From assembly GCA_023910675.1 (NCBI GenBank), contig JAAVWC010000011.1:62001-126000 (forward strand): a stretch of DNA of 64,000 nucleotides, written 5' to 3'. This DNA comes from Gemmatimonas sp. (lineage in GTDB: Bacteria; Gemmatimonadota; Gemmatimonadetes; Gemmatimonadales; Gemmatimonadaceae). Position 1 is the stretch's first letter. Each line of letters opens with the position of its first letter. Positions 11,951-20,743 of the stretch are shown here, piece by piece. The position numbers were made by a program, and so were the translations under genes. Below the pieces are notes generated by a model, which had not been told where the DNA came from, did no database searches, and saw nothing but the letters and a program-made list of their open reading frames with translations.

Positions 11951-12928
11951 TCAAATCTCCCAGTTCGACAGAATCATACCCTCGCTGGGAGAGATTTCTT
12001 TCCATCCATGTGCGCTCATGCGCAGATCGGTCCATCGGACGCGCGCCCCCAGCGCGACGAACGTGCGATATGCCTCGGGGTAGTCGCCCTGCAGCCGCAC
12101 CGCCAGGCGACGCGTCCCGCTCCGTCGCGCGAAGTCGGTGAGCGCGCCCAACATCCGCGGCAGATCCGACCGCCGCGCCAGCACGAGCTTCAGCACGCGC
12201 AGTTCATCACGATTGCGCCCTTCCACCAACGGTACCGTGTGGCATAGCGCGAAACCGTCCGGCGCCTGCGGGGCACCCAGCAGCAGCGTATCGCCTATAC
12301 GCAGGCGGTCCGTGATGTCGATCTCACGCGTGAAGTCGTAGCCCGGCATGACCCGCTCGGTGAGCTCGTGGCACGCCGTGACGGCCGCGAGCTTGTCGGC
12401 CCCGGACAATTGCGACAGCAACATCGGGGCGCGGTCACCCGTTGCAGCCTCCAGCGTGAGCGTGACCGTCAGATGTCCGGGAATGAATCCGAGATTCGAG
12501 TAGAATCCGATGTTGTCCATGGTCCGCGGCATCGTTTCCAGCCCGATTACGCGCGCCTGCTGCAGCTGCAACCAGCGCATGCCCGCCTGCACGACCATCT
12601 TTCCCCATCCCATCCCCTGCTGATCGGGGCGTACACACAGCGGACCCATCCATCCCTCGGTCCCGGAATGGTGTGCCATGTTGAATGCGACGACGCGGCC
12701 GCGCTCATCGCGCCAGCAGAGGGCACCGTCGCCCGCGTCTTCGATGGCGTACTGCCAGATGGACGGGTTCAACGGCGGCACCCGCACCCCCGTCATGCCG
12801 TCTTTCCGGTAGCGCTCGGTGAACGCTTCCGTGAAGACCTCGTTCAGCTGCGGGATGTCCGCGACGGTTGCGACCAGCGGGCCTTCCATCGGTCGCGCAC
12901 TTCGAAACGGGTGGGAAACGGTGGTCAC
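11951..12928 (-). CDS. GNAT-family N-acetyltransferase
   Basis: A protein of 325 residues. The N-terminal half is a GNAT acyl-CoA-binding fold: the acetyl-CoA loop is RPDQQGMGWGKMVV (family pattern Q/R-x-x-G-x-G/A), preceded by the strand GWMGPLCVRP and followed by the FYSNLGFIPG hydrophobic motif. The C-terminal half (LRIGDTLLLGAPQAPDGFALC, LGALTDFARRSGTRRLAVRL) looks like a second, diverged GNAT copy, so it is a tandem-GNAT protein. The substrate is unknown. The GTG start lies 3 bases after the sbcC stop, making it the last gene of the nurA-herA-mre11-rad50 operon, although no DNA-related role is known for it. Confidence 0.85.
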   Translation of the reverse strand: MTTVSHPFRSARPMEGPLVATVADIPQLNEVFTEAFTERYRKDGMTGVRVPPLNPSIWQYAIEDAGDGALCWRDERGRVVAFNMAHHSGTEGWMGPLCVRPDQQGMGWGKMVVQAGMRWLQLQQARVIGLETMPRTMDNIGFYSNLGFIPGHLTVTLTLEAATGDRAPMLLSQLSGADKLAAVTACHELTERVMPGYDFTREIDITDRLRIGDTLLLGAPQAPDGFALCHTVPLVEGRNRDELRVLKLVLARRSDLPRMLGALTDFARRSGTRRLAVRLQGDYPEAYRTFVALGARVRWTDLRMSAHGWKEISPSEGMILSNWEI

Positions 12929-12931
12929 AGT

Positions 12932-15424
12932 TCAGGCCTCTGTCAACGTCGCGGGGGCAGTGTCGGAGCGCTCAGGAACGAGTGTAGACGTCAGATCGCT
13001 GTTGGCGCTCTCATCACCCAGCAACGCCGCGCCCGCGGCCACCACACTGCACCCCTGCGTTTCGTCGAATCGTACCAGCATGAGGCGGTCCAATCCCTCG
13101 CGTACCTGTTCGATGTGCGTAATCACGATGACCTGCTCGAACCGATCGTTCAGTTTCCGCAACAGCTCCACGACATTGGCACGGCGCCCCTCGTCGAGCG
13201 AGCCGAACACTTCATCAAGAATGAGCAGCGAAAACGCCTGACCGGCACGTTCGGCGATCATCTGCGAGATGGCCAGCCGCAGCACGAGGTTGCAAAGATC
13301 TTCTTCGCCACCGGAGATCACCGGCTTCGGCAGTCCCTCTTCCATGACGATCAGGCGATATTCCTCGTCGAACTCGAGCTGACTGTAGCGTCCGTCGGTA
13401 AGATCTTCGAGGAACCGGCTGGCGATATCCGACAACTCCGGACGCAATTGAAAGTTGAGATCGGTGCGCAGATCCGTCAGTGCGCGATCGAGCTCATCGT
13501 GCAGCCGCTTCTCGGTCTCGAGCGTATCGAGCGTGCCCTGCAGTCGTGCCACATCACGCCGCCCCTGCTCTGCCGTCTCCAGCGCGGCGCGTGCGCGCTC
13601 CGCTTCGCCTGTGGCACTGACCGACTCGAGCTCCGCCTTGCGCGCATCGGCGGCGGCCACTTCATAGGCTCCCCGGACGCTCGCGTAGGTCCCCTCGTCC
13701 ATGCCGAGTGCGGCGCACTGTTCTTCCAGCGCGATCATACGCGCCCGCGCGGCATCACGCGCCACGATGACACGAGCGCGTTCGTTTCGCGTGGCCACTT
13801 CGCGGTCCACGAGCCCGCCGACGCGCGCCACCCGCGTCTCGAGCTCCTGCAGCCGCATCGCGTCGGCGCGCAGTGCCGCATGCTGCCCGGCATCGTAACC
13901 GGCGGGCACGAGCGCCAGCTGGGCGGTGACATCCTGGAGTCGTGCGGCCAGCTGCGCCCGCTGCTCCTCGAGTGTCACGGCCTCCGCCAACGCCGCCTGA
14001 ATGCGGGCAAGTCGCCGTTCGGCGGCCGCCACATCCGTCTGGACCGTGCGGCGTGTGGTTTCGAGCGTCTCGATGGCCGCCGGCACCGACGTCAGCTGTT
14101 CGGCACGCTGCCGGTAATAGTTACCATCGACACGAACCGTTTCGATCTGCTCCTGCACCTGCTCGAGCACCGTCCGGAAGCTGGCGCCCAACGGTCGCCC
14201 GCAGGTTGGGCACGGGCTTTCTTCGCCGAGTCCCTCGAGTGTATCACGCTGCGCCGACAAGTCGGTGTATTGCGTCCGCAGCGCCTCGAGACGCGTCTCG
14301 GCCTCCTGACGGTCACGCGCCCACGCCGTCCGGTTCTGATCGAGGGTGCGTTCCGTTTCTGCCAGCGTGTTGCGCATGGTCTGCAACTGCGCCGTGGTTT
14401 CCATCTCCAGCGCCGGTGCACTCTCCAGCCGTACGCCCCGCTCGTTCAGTTTTGCTTCTTCTTCGGCATACGCCGACACGCGGCCCATGAGCGACTGACG
14501 GCGTGCGTCGGCTTCGGCAAGCCGCTCCTGCGCGGCGAGGGCATCGCGCACGTGGAGCAATGCCGCCACGTGCTCGCGCAACGGCAACAGCTCCTGATGC
14601 GCCTGCGCCATGGCGTCGAGTTCTCGCTCCAACCGTTCGGCGTCGCGCGCAAAGCTCATCGCTTCGCTTTCCGCCACGCGCAGCTCCGACACCAGTTGCT
14701 GTCGCTGATCGCGCTGTGCCTGCGCATCGTGCCACCGCGGCTCGAGCGCGGTCAGCTTCTGCGCGGCGCTCTGCTGCGCCACCTCCGCCTCGGCGGCACG
14801 CGTACGCGCCACCGCCACACGCGCCTCGGCGTCGGCCACCGCACGCCAGATGGCGTCGGGGTCGGGCATCCCCTGCTTGAGCCCGTTGATTTCTGCCAGC
14901 AACGAGCGACGGCGTTCGCGCGCGAGCTCCTGAGCGCCGCTGATGCGATCGTACCCGAGCACGCGTGACAGAAAGCGCGCGCGTTCGGCCGCGCCGAGCG
15001 TTGCCATCACGTCGAGCTCTTTCTGCCCCGTGAAGTACGTGTGAAAGAACTCGGCCCGCGTCATGCCGAGCCGGCGTTGCAGCAACTCGGTGGCGCCCGT
15101 GATCGTGTTCGCGATGGGCGTCTCACCGGCGTCGAGATACACTTCGGCGTTGGTCAGGCCGCGAATGACACGATACCGATGGCCGGCGAGTTCGAACTCG
15201 AGCTCCACCTTCACCGAGGAACGTGGGGCCGCGCGTGAGAAGCGGATGCTGTCGCGCGTGCCGCGCGCCGCCGGGTTGCCGTACAAGGCCCACGCGATCG
15301 CTTCGAGCAACGTCGACTTGCCCGATCCGTTCGGACCGATGATGCCGGTCAACCCGCGATCGAAAGTGATGCGGGTGTCCGCGTGCTGACGGAAGTTCTG
15401 CAGGCGCAAGGAGAGCAATCGCAT
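12932..15424 (-). CDS. sbcC: Rad50/SbcC-type SMC ATPase
   Basis: The ATPase half of the Mre11-Rad50 nuclease complex, which tethers and processes DNA ends. It has Walker A GPNGSGKS at residues 30-37, a long coiled coil (about 170-650) interrupted near 404 by the zinc hook CPTCGRPLG, and a C-terminal head with VISGGEEDLCNLVLRLAISQ (signature) and LLILDEVFGSLDEG (Walker B and D-loop, about 741). At 830 residues it is shorter than E. coli SbcC (just over 1000) and nearer archaeal Rad50. Its start is 3 bases from the sbcD stop, giving tight stoichiometric coupling. The flanking herA and nurA genes indicate a role in end resection. Confidence 0.95.
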   Translation of the reverse strand: MRLLSLRLQNFRQHADTRITFDRGLTGIIGPNGSGKSTLLEAIAWALYGNPAARGTRDSIRFSRAAPRSSVKVELEFELAGHRYRVIRGLTNAEVYLDAGETPIANTITGATELLQRRLGMTRAEFFHTYFTGQKELDVMATLGAAERARFLSRVLGYDRISGAQELARERRRSLLAEINGLKQGMPDPDAIWRAVADAEARVAVARTRAAEAEVAQQSAAQKLTALEPRWHDAQAQRDQRQQLVSELRVAESEAMSFARDAERLERELDAMAQAHQELLPLREHVAALLHVRDALAAQERLAEADARRQSLMGRVSAYAEEEAKLNERGVRLESAPALEMETTAQLQTMRNTLAETERTLDQNRTAWARDRQEAETRLEALRTQYTDLSAQRDTLEGLGEESPCPTCGRPLGASFRTVLEQVQEQIETVRVDGNYYRQRAEQLTSVPAAIETLETTRRTVQTDVAAAERRLARIQAALAEAVTLEEQRAQLAARLQDVTAQLALVPAGYDAGQHAALRADAMRLQELETRVARVGGLVDREVATRNERARVIVARDAARARMIALEEQCAALGMDEGTYASVRGAYEVAAADARKAELESVSATGEAERARAALETAEQGRRDVARLQGTLDTLETEKRLHDELDRALTDLRTDLNFQLRPELSDIASRFLEDLTDGRYSQLEFDEEYRLIVMEEGLPKPVISGGEEDLCNLVLRLAISQMIAERAGQAFSLLILDEVFGSLDEGRRANVVELLRKLNDRFEQVIVITHIEQVREGLDRLMLVRFDETQGCSVVAAGAALLGDESANSDLTSTLVPERSDTAPATLTEA

Positions 15425-15427
15425 GAA

Positions 15428-16627
15428 TCAGCTCTCCAACACGGGCAATGCCGCCATGGCCGCATCTTCGGCTTGCTTCAGATACCGCATCCCCAGCGTC
15501 ACGAACTGTTCGCGATCCACATCGGCGGGCAACGCGCGCTCACGCAAGCGCTCGGCGACCAGCTCGGGCAGTGTCGCCCGACGCGCCCGACCACCGCTGC
15601 CATCACCAGCGCGACGTGGCAACGGATCGGGGCGTCGCGTGTCGAGATGGAAGTGCATGGCGCGCTTGCGATAATCACGCAACGCGGCATGATCGAGTTC
15701 GCGCACGACATGACGCGCCACGTTGCGCACGGTGAGTCGCACGACCCGATCGTCAATTCCACCCGGCGCGGTATCGACGCGTGCCTTGATGGCGCTGTCG
15801 AGGTCCTGCGCACTCATCCCGCTCGCGTCGACGTACTCCAGATCGAGCAACGGCCGTGAGGGCTGCACCGGATGAAACCGATGCGCACCACTGACCAGGT
15901 CGTGCTCGATGAACCCCTTGCCGGGAATGCGCTGCTCCTTCTCTTCGCGCAATTCCCCCCACGGATTGCTGCTCGTGTAGTCGAGCGATCCACTGTAGTA
16001 CGCCCGTGTCGCGACCTCGCGATACACGTGATAGTGTCCCAGCGCGACGTAGCTCCACTGTTCGGCGTGCAATGCTGCGGGCGGAATTTCAATGGCCGCG
16101 CGGTCGGCCGATGCCGCATGCGCCGGCAGGAGACCGGCGATTTCGCCGTGCAGGAGCAGCACCCGATGCGTGAAGCCGTCGGGGGGCAAGAGCGGTGGCC
16201 GATCGATGCCCGGCACATCAGGCACGGCGAGTACAGCCAACGACTGTTGCGGGAAAGTGAACAGCTCCGCCTTCGCATCGGCGACGAACACGCCGATCTC
16301 GCGGAACAGCCGCAGAATGCACCCGGTTTCCGCCGTGCGCGGCGCATCGTGATTGCCCGCCACCATGACGATGGGCGTGTCGGGTAACCGGTCGCGCAGC
16401 TGCATGAGCACGCGGTACGCATGCACGATGGCCGGATTGGACGGGCGCACCGTGTGGAAGATGTCGCCGCCGATAACGATGAGTTCCGGCGCGAGATCGA
16501 CGATCTGCGCCGTTGCCCGCAGCACGGTGGCCGCGACATCGGCTTCCCGCTGATTGATGCCGCTGGGCGTCAGCCGCTGGTACTGGCGAAAGCCAAGGTG
16601 CAGGTCGGCGAGGTGTACAAGGCGCAT
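15428..16627 (-). CDS. sbcD: Mre11/SbcD-type nuclease
   Basis: The metallophosphoesterase half of the Mre11-Rad50 complex, 399 residues. The two-manganese active site is visible: D8 and H10 in HLADLHLG, IVIGGDIFHT near residue 55, VAGNHDAP near 95, LLLHGEI and LGHYHVYR. A capping domain follows (SPRPLLDLEYVDASG), then a basic C-terminus for Rad50 binding. It acts as an ssDNA endonuclease and 3'-5' dsDNA exonuclease in the family. It lies directly upstream of sbcC and 38 bases after the secreted-protein gene. The match to the archaeal neighbourhood (HerA, NurA) suggests it initiates break resection. Confidence 0.95.
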   Translation of the reverse strand: MRLVHLADLHLGFRQYQRLTPSGINQREADVAATVLRATAQIVDLAPELIVIGGDIFHTVRPSNPAIVHAYRVLMQLRDRLPDTPIVMVAGNHDAPRTAETGCILRLFREIGVFVADAKAELFTFPQQSLAVLAVPDVPGIDRPPLLPPDGFTHRVLLLHGEIAGLLPAHAASADRAAIEIPPAALHAEQWSYVALGHYHVYREVATRAYYSGSLDYTSSNPWGELREEKEQRIPGKGFIEHDLVSGAHRFHPVQPSRPLLDLEYVDASGMSAQDLDSAIKARVDTAPGGIDDRVVRLTVRNVARHVVRELDHAALRDYRKRAMHFHLDTRRPDPLPRRAGDGSGGRARRATLPELVAERLRERALPADVDREQFVTLGMRYLKQAEDAAMAALPVLES

Positions 16628-16665
16628 GACTCAACTTAACCGGCGCACCGGAACCGCGGCCGCCC

Positions 16666-17607
16666 TCAGCGCACCCGAATCTGCTGCACGATCCGGATAT
16701 CGAGGAGCATGGGCTTCCCCGCACCCGCCGGCCCCGGGGCGACTTCGGACTGCACGTCCATGACCGTCCGCGCGTCAGTAATCCATGCACGTTGCCGGTC
16801 GACCACCATGGTCCCGCGCATGGTCCCCGCCGTGATCACCCGCGTGCCCGCGGGGAGTTCGCGCATGGCCCCGTCGCGGCGGAGCACACCGGCCACGGAG
16901 ATCCACGCCTGGCGTCCTCCCCCGGTGAGGGAGTCGAGACGAAGGCGCGCCTGCACGACCCCATCGGCCCGGTATGCTCCCAGAGGGAGCCCCGGCAGGC
17001 TCATTTCGCGCTGCCATTCCGCGCCCACGCGGATGTTGCCAGTCGGAAGTAATCCCGGCATGGACGCCAGCGTTGCCCCCAACGGCAAGCTCGCCGGCTG
17101 GTCGGTCACACGCATCGACCCGTCAGGGGTGACGCGTATGCGTAGCTGCCGACTGTCGGCGTCAATCGGCATGGTCATGGGGCGCGGCGCATCACCGGCA
17201 TTCCCGACCCACATGCTCAATGAATCGGTAGACGCGAGCAACGTCGTCGAGGCGAGGTCACTCGATTCCACCACCGAGTGCGCGAACAGCTGCACCTTGG
17301 TTATGCGCGTGTTCGCGCGATTCACCCGCGGGCCGTAGACGGGCGCCGGCGTTGCCCCACGCTTGCCCGGCAACCCGGGCAAGGCACTCGACGGCGCCCC
17401 ATCCACCGGCCGACCGCTGACTTCCACGGTCTGCTCGACGTTCAGGAACAGCGTATCACCAACGCGCGGACGGACCAGTATTTGCACGCCCTCCGCGGCC
17501 GCTGCGCGGGTAGCCGGGCGTTGGGCCGCTGCCGCAGCCGGCAACAGTCCGATGACGGCGACGAGTGACACGACGTGGTGCAGGGCCAACGGGCGCATCC
17601 CCTTCAT
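16666..17607 (-). CDS. Secreted hypothetical protein within the DNA-repair operon
   Basis: A 313-residue protein with a Sec signal (PLALHHVVSLVAVIGLLPAA then AAAQR). The mature part is beta-rich and resembles DUF6263-like periplasmic proteins: GDTLFLNVEQTVEVSGRP, repeated TTLLAST/SMWVGN strands, RLRLDSLTGGGRQAWISVAG and TVMDVQSEVAPGPA. No catalytic motif is seen. Its ATG overlaps the herA stop by 4 bases (ATGA) and it is followed 38 bases later by sbcD, so an exported protein sits inside a nuclear-type repair operon. Its function is unknown; co-expression rather than direct interaction is the simplest reading. Confidence 0.7.
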   Translation of the reverse strand: MKGMRPLALHHVVSLVAVIGLLPAAAAAQRPATRAAAAEGVQILVRPRVGDTLFLNVEQTVEVSGRPVDGAPSSALPGLPGKRGATPAPVYGPRVNRANTRITKVQLFAHSVVESSDLASTTLLASTDSLSMWVGNAGDAPRPMTMPIDADSRQLRIRVTPDGSMRVTDQPASLPLGATLASMPGLLPTGNIRVGAEWQREMSLPGLPLGAYRADGVVQARLRLDSLTGGGRQAWISVAGVLRRDGAMRELPAGTRVITAGTMRGTMVVDRQRAWITDARTVMDVQSEVAPGPAGAGKPMLLDIRIVQQIRVR

Positions 17608-19601
17608 CCGCCGTATTCGTCCGGCGAAAACGGCCGGATCGCGCGCGGCTTTGCCGTCACGACTTCTGCCACCTGCGCCGAGGGTGTGGCACGACGCTGC
17701 AACTCGCGGGTGAACGCGCTCTTGACCTGCTCTGGCCGCGTTCGCATGACGGCATTGCGCGCGGCGAGCACCACCGATTCGTCGTACAGCAGTGCGGTTT
17801 GCTGCACCCAGCCAAGCTCGATCGTCGGGTCGAGCCGGCGGAGGTCGCGCGTCACGGCCTGCGCCGCCGTGGGTTCAGGCGCCTGCGGAAAGCGCTCCAC
17901 GCCTTCGCGACCCGTCATGACCGAGGGCCGCGGAAAGCGAATGAATATGGGCTGTGTGAAGTGCGGGTGGCGCACCATGAGTTGTCCCTTGTCGAGCGTG
18001 GCCAGTCGCGCCTTCACGGCGGGACTCAACACCTGATACCCTGGTGTCGACAGTTCATCGGCGTCCATGCGCCCGTAGAGCGTGGTGCCGGCATTGCCGA
18101 CCACGCGCCGATGGACCTGCGAGCGAAACTGCTCTGCACCGAACAACACGAGGCCGAGGTAGCGGCCGCGCTCCGCGATGTCGAGCAGCATCTTGCGTAC
18201 ATACGTATCAGCGCCGTCGTGCGGAGCATATTTGTTGAGTTCGTCGACGAACACGATGACATGATCGACGCCAAGGTCCCGTCGCTCCAGATGCTCACGC
18301 AACTTGGACACGACGCGAGCAAAGACGAGATCCTGTGCGTCTTCCTCGACGTTGGCGACATCCACCACGTACACCGTTCGGTCGTCAAAGCTCCCAAAGG
18401 GGATATCCGATGCCAGGCCGTCGTCGGTGACCAAGCCGGCGCAACGCGTGGAGAGATTGGAGAGCCGATTGCGCACTTTCCGGATGGTGGCCGCGTGATG
18501 GGTGCGCCACGTATCACCGTTGGAATCTTCCACCTTGCGCAACACTTCGCGGAACCAGGCGTCGAGATCGGCGAACGACTGTACGCGATGCGTGCGCGCA
18601 AAGCCCTGCTCCTCGAAATCCTTCCCGACGACGCGCTCACGAATGAAGTCGATGAGCGCATCGGACTTCGCATCGACATCGTCCTTGTTCATCAACACTT
18701 CCGCAAACTGCAGGACTTCGGCAAGGCCCCACGTGAGCGGCGTCACGCTGCCCGCCAGCGCCTCGTTGGAGCGGAGCGTGTTGAGTGCATACCCGCGTGC
18801 CGTGTACGGCGCGAAGTACCGCACCTTTTCGAACGGCGTGGCCGGCACCTTGAGCAACTCGTAAATCTCGCGATCACTCTCTTCCAGGCGACCCGGCTGA
18901 TCGAGAAAGCACAAGTCGGGGCCTTTCACATTGAAACAGACCGCCGCCACCGTGCCGCGATGCTCCGGGAAGTGCGCGAAGATGGATTGCAGGAAGAACT
19001 CGATAGCGCTCGTCTTCGTGGCCAACCCGGAAACACCCGAGATGTTCAAATGGGCGGCTTCCGGTCCCACCAGAAAATCCGCGTCGAGAAAGATGGGAGA
19101 CTTCATGCCGCCGGCGCGGTACACGCCCACCGGGATGCCCGTCGCACGCTCTCCTGCGATGTACCCATCCATGCGCAGCGCCATCGCCACATCCTGATCA
19201 TCGGCGAGATACACGGTGCCGAGCGGAACCGGCTGCAGCGGCTCTTCGGGGACGTGGCGCAACACGTGCGCAGTGTACAGCCGGATCTCGGTGCGCTCCG
19301 TGGGGGAGAACGCACCGCCAACCGGCTGCCCGTCGTAACCGAGCACGTCATGCAGTGGCGACTGCAAGTCGGAATAGCTGAAGCCTTCCATGATCACACC
19401 GTACACCTGCGGGATGACGGTATCGACCGGCGTGTGTCCTTCCACGCGCACAATCGTGCCGATGCCGACCGGTGCATCCAGCGCGGTCCAGAAATGGAAT
19501 TCGTGGGGCGTATTCGGCTTCCGCTCCGTAGCCACCACTCGTCCAAGCGGCGTACGCGGCGATGGCGCCAAGGCGGGCGAGAGGACGAGAGAGTGCGTCA
19601 C
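17604..19601 (-). CDS. herA: HerA-like DNA translocase (DUF87 ATPase)
   Basis: A FtsK/HerA-type hexameric ATPase that in archaea partners NurA to drive end resection. The N-terminal region (GIGTIVRVEGHTPVDTVIPQ) is the HAS-barrel. The P-loop is of the bacterial variant GVSGLATKTS near residues 187-196, and Walker B is VIVFVDELNKYAPH near 446. DIAERGRYLGLVLFGAEQF and GNAGTTLYGRMDADEL fit sensor and arginine-finger regions. I choose GTG 19601, which overlaps the nurA TGA by 4 bases; an upstream ATG at 19664 would overlap nurA by 67 bases. Length is about 665 residues. The nurA linkage makes the assignment firm at family level. Confidence 0.88.
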   Translation of the reverse strand: MTHSLVLSPALAPSPRTPLGRVVATERKPNTPHEFHFWTALDAPVGIGTIVRVEGHTPVDTVIPQVYGVIMEGFSYSDLQSPLHDVLGYDGQPVGGAFSPTERTEIRLYTAHVLRHVPEEPLQPVPLGTVYLADDQDVAMALRMDGYIAGERATGIPVGVYRAGGMKSPIFLDADFLVGPEAAHLNISGVSGLATKTSAIEFFLQSIFAHFPEHRGTVAAVCFNVKGPDLCFLDQPGRLEESDREIYELLKVPATPFEKVRYFAPYTARGYALNTLRSNEALAGSVTPLTWGLAEVLQFAEVLMNKDDVDAKSDALIDFIRERVVGKDFEEQGFARTHRVQSFADLDAWFREVLRKVEDSNGDTWRTHHAATIRKVRNRLSNLSTRCAGLVTDDGLASDIPFGSFDDRTVYVVDVANVEEDAQDLVFARVVSKLREHLERRDLGVDHVIVFVDELNKYAPHDGADTYVRKMLLDIAERGRYLGLVLFGAEQFRSQVHRRVVGNAGTTLYGRMDADELSTPGYQVLSPAVKARLATLDKGQLMVRHPHFTQPIFIRFPRPSVMTGREGVERFPQAPEPTAAQAVTRDLRRLDPTIELGWVQQTALLYDESVVLAARNAVMRTRPEQVKSAFTRELQRRATPSAQVAEVVTAKPRAIRPFSPDEYGG

Positions 19602-20656
19602 GGACCGATGAGAGAGTGCAGATAGGTTTCGACGGCATGCACGCCGTACGCGAGCGTGTCCCACCGATGATCGGGAAGCGACACGGGCAGCCGCTCACAG
19701 AGCATGCCCGATGACAGTCGATCACACTGGGCGGTGAAGGCGTCGCGAACCGCGGGCGGGCAGTCGGCGTCGAGCAGCGCTGCCGGCGGCGACACTTCGA
19801 CGCGAAGGAGTCCGAACAACGGATCGTGCGTCGCCGGTGCGCGCCAGCGCAGATACCAACTCGCCACCGCACGACGCGGCCGATGCCCCACCAGAAACGC
19901 CGGCGAGCGTTCCCCCTCGCGCAGCGCGAGCACGGCGCGCACGGACGCCGCGTCGCCGTAGAGCGTATTGTGTGACTTCACGACACCGAAGGCGGACGTC
20001 GAGGCATCGAGCGCGAGGTTCCCCGAGACGCCGCCATCGATCCAGAGCCATCGGGCTTCGCGGGCACACCAGGCGGCGGCGAGCTGTCGCTCGAGCTGCT
20101 CACGTTCGAGCGCCACCAACTCCAGCGCCCGCGCCCGCATGGCGTGAGGATGCCACGCGGCGGCAGCGTTGACTGCGCCGTCATCCGGCGCCGTGTCGAT
20201 ATCCACGAGCGGCGCCCCACTCTCGGTCAGCTGTTCCCATCGCGCGTCACCAAGCGCGACGCGGGAAGCCAGCAGCAGGCGATGAACCAGCGGGCGTTCC
20301 CACGTGAGCAATCGCCGGTCAATGCGTTCGCGAATCGCCGCGGCGACTGTCGCGAACACCAGCGGCGCGCCGTGCACATGCGCGACGACACGGCTCCGCT
20401 GAATGCCGTCGAGGAAGGCGTCGACTACCGGGGAGACGGCCGGGGGCACGGCTCGCGCCCCTGGGGCCTCGAGCGGCAGACAGGAGGCCACACCGGGCAC
20501 CTCGGCGCGCATCGTCAGGCGCTCGAGCGGTGCGCCCCGAAGGTCTGGAGCGGCATCGAGGCCGGCGAGCACTGGGCGCAAGGTGCGCATCATCTGCGTC
20601 AATGAGGCAGACGCCTGGCGAGCGTCCGGAGCGGCCACGGTCACGTCGGAGGTCAC
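19598..20656 (-). CDS. nurA: NurA-like 5'-3' nuclease
   Basis: A 352-residue protein with the NurA fold signature rather than strong sequence identity. Acidic metal-binding motifs are FLDGIQRSRVV (D83) and LWIDGGVSGN (D207), followed by AFGVVKSHNTLYG with K227 in the family G-hydrophobic-x-K pattern. The C-terminus YGVHAVETYLHSLIG corresponds to the conserved terminal helix. In Archaea and Thermus/Deinococcus, NurA and HerA form a nuclease-translocase complex that resects 5' ends after Mre11-Rad50. It is the first gene of the operon, divergent from the lipoprotein gene with under 90 bases between the starts, so the promoter must lie there. Confidence 0.8.
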   Translation of the reverse strand: MTSDVTVAAPDARQASASLTQMMRTLRPVLAGLDAAPDLRGAPLERLTMRAEVPGVASCLPLEAPGARAVPPAVSPVVDAFLDGIQRSRVVAHVHGAPLVFATVAAAIRERIDRRLLTWERPLVHRLLLASRVALGDARWEQLTESGAPLVDIDTAPDDGAVNAAAAWHPHAMRARALELVALEREQLERQLAAAWCAREARWLWIDGGVSGNLALDASTSAFGVVKSHNTLYGDAASVRAVLALREGERSPAFLVGHRPRRAVASWYLRWRAPATHDPLFGLLRVEVSPPAALLDADCPPAVRDAFTAQCDRLSSGMLCERLPVSLPDHRWDTLAYGVHAVETYLHSLIGP

Positions 20657-20743
20657 GTCGACAGGCTAGTACGACAGCCTGTCCAGCACAACTCGCCACA
20701 ACCCGGCACCGACGCACAGGGGCCGCCCCCGAACCGGGAGCCA

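Noticed and set aside
12368-14968. 866-codon plus-strand reading frame opposite sbcC
   Set aside because: It is antisense to a clear Rad50 gene, has no domain, and is Arg/His-rich, as expected for a GC-rich shadow frame.
17565-19625. 686-codon plus-strand reading frame opposite herA
   Set aside because: An antisense shadow lacking any recognisable domain; HerA motifs are all on the minus strand.
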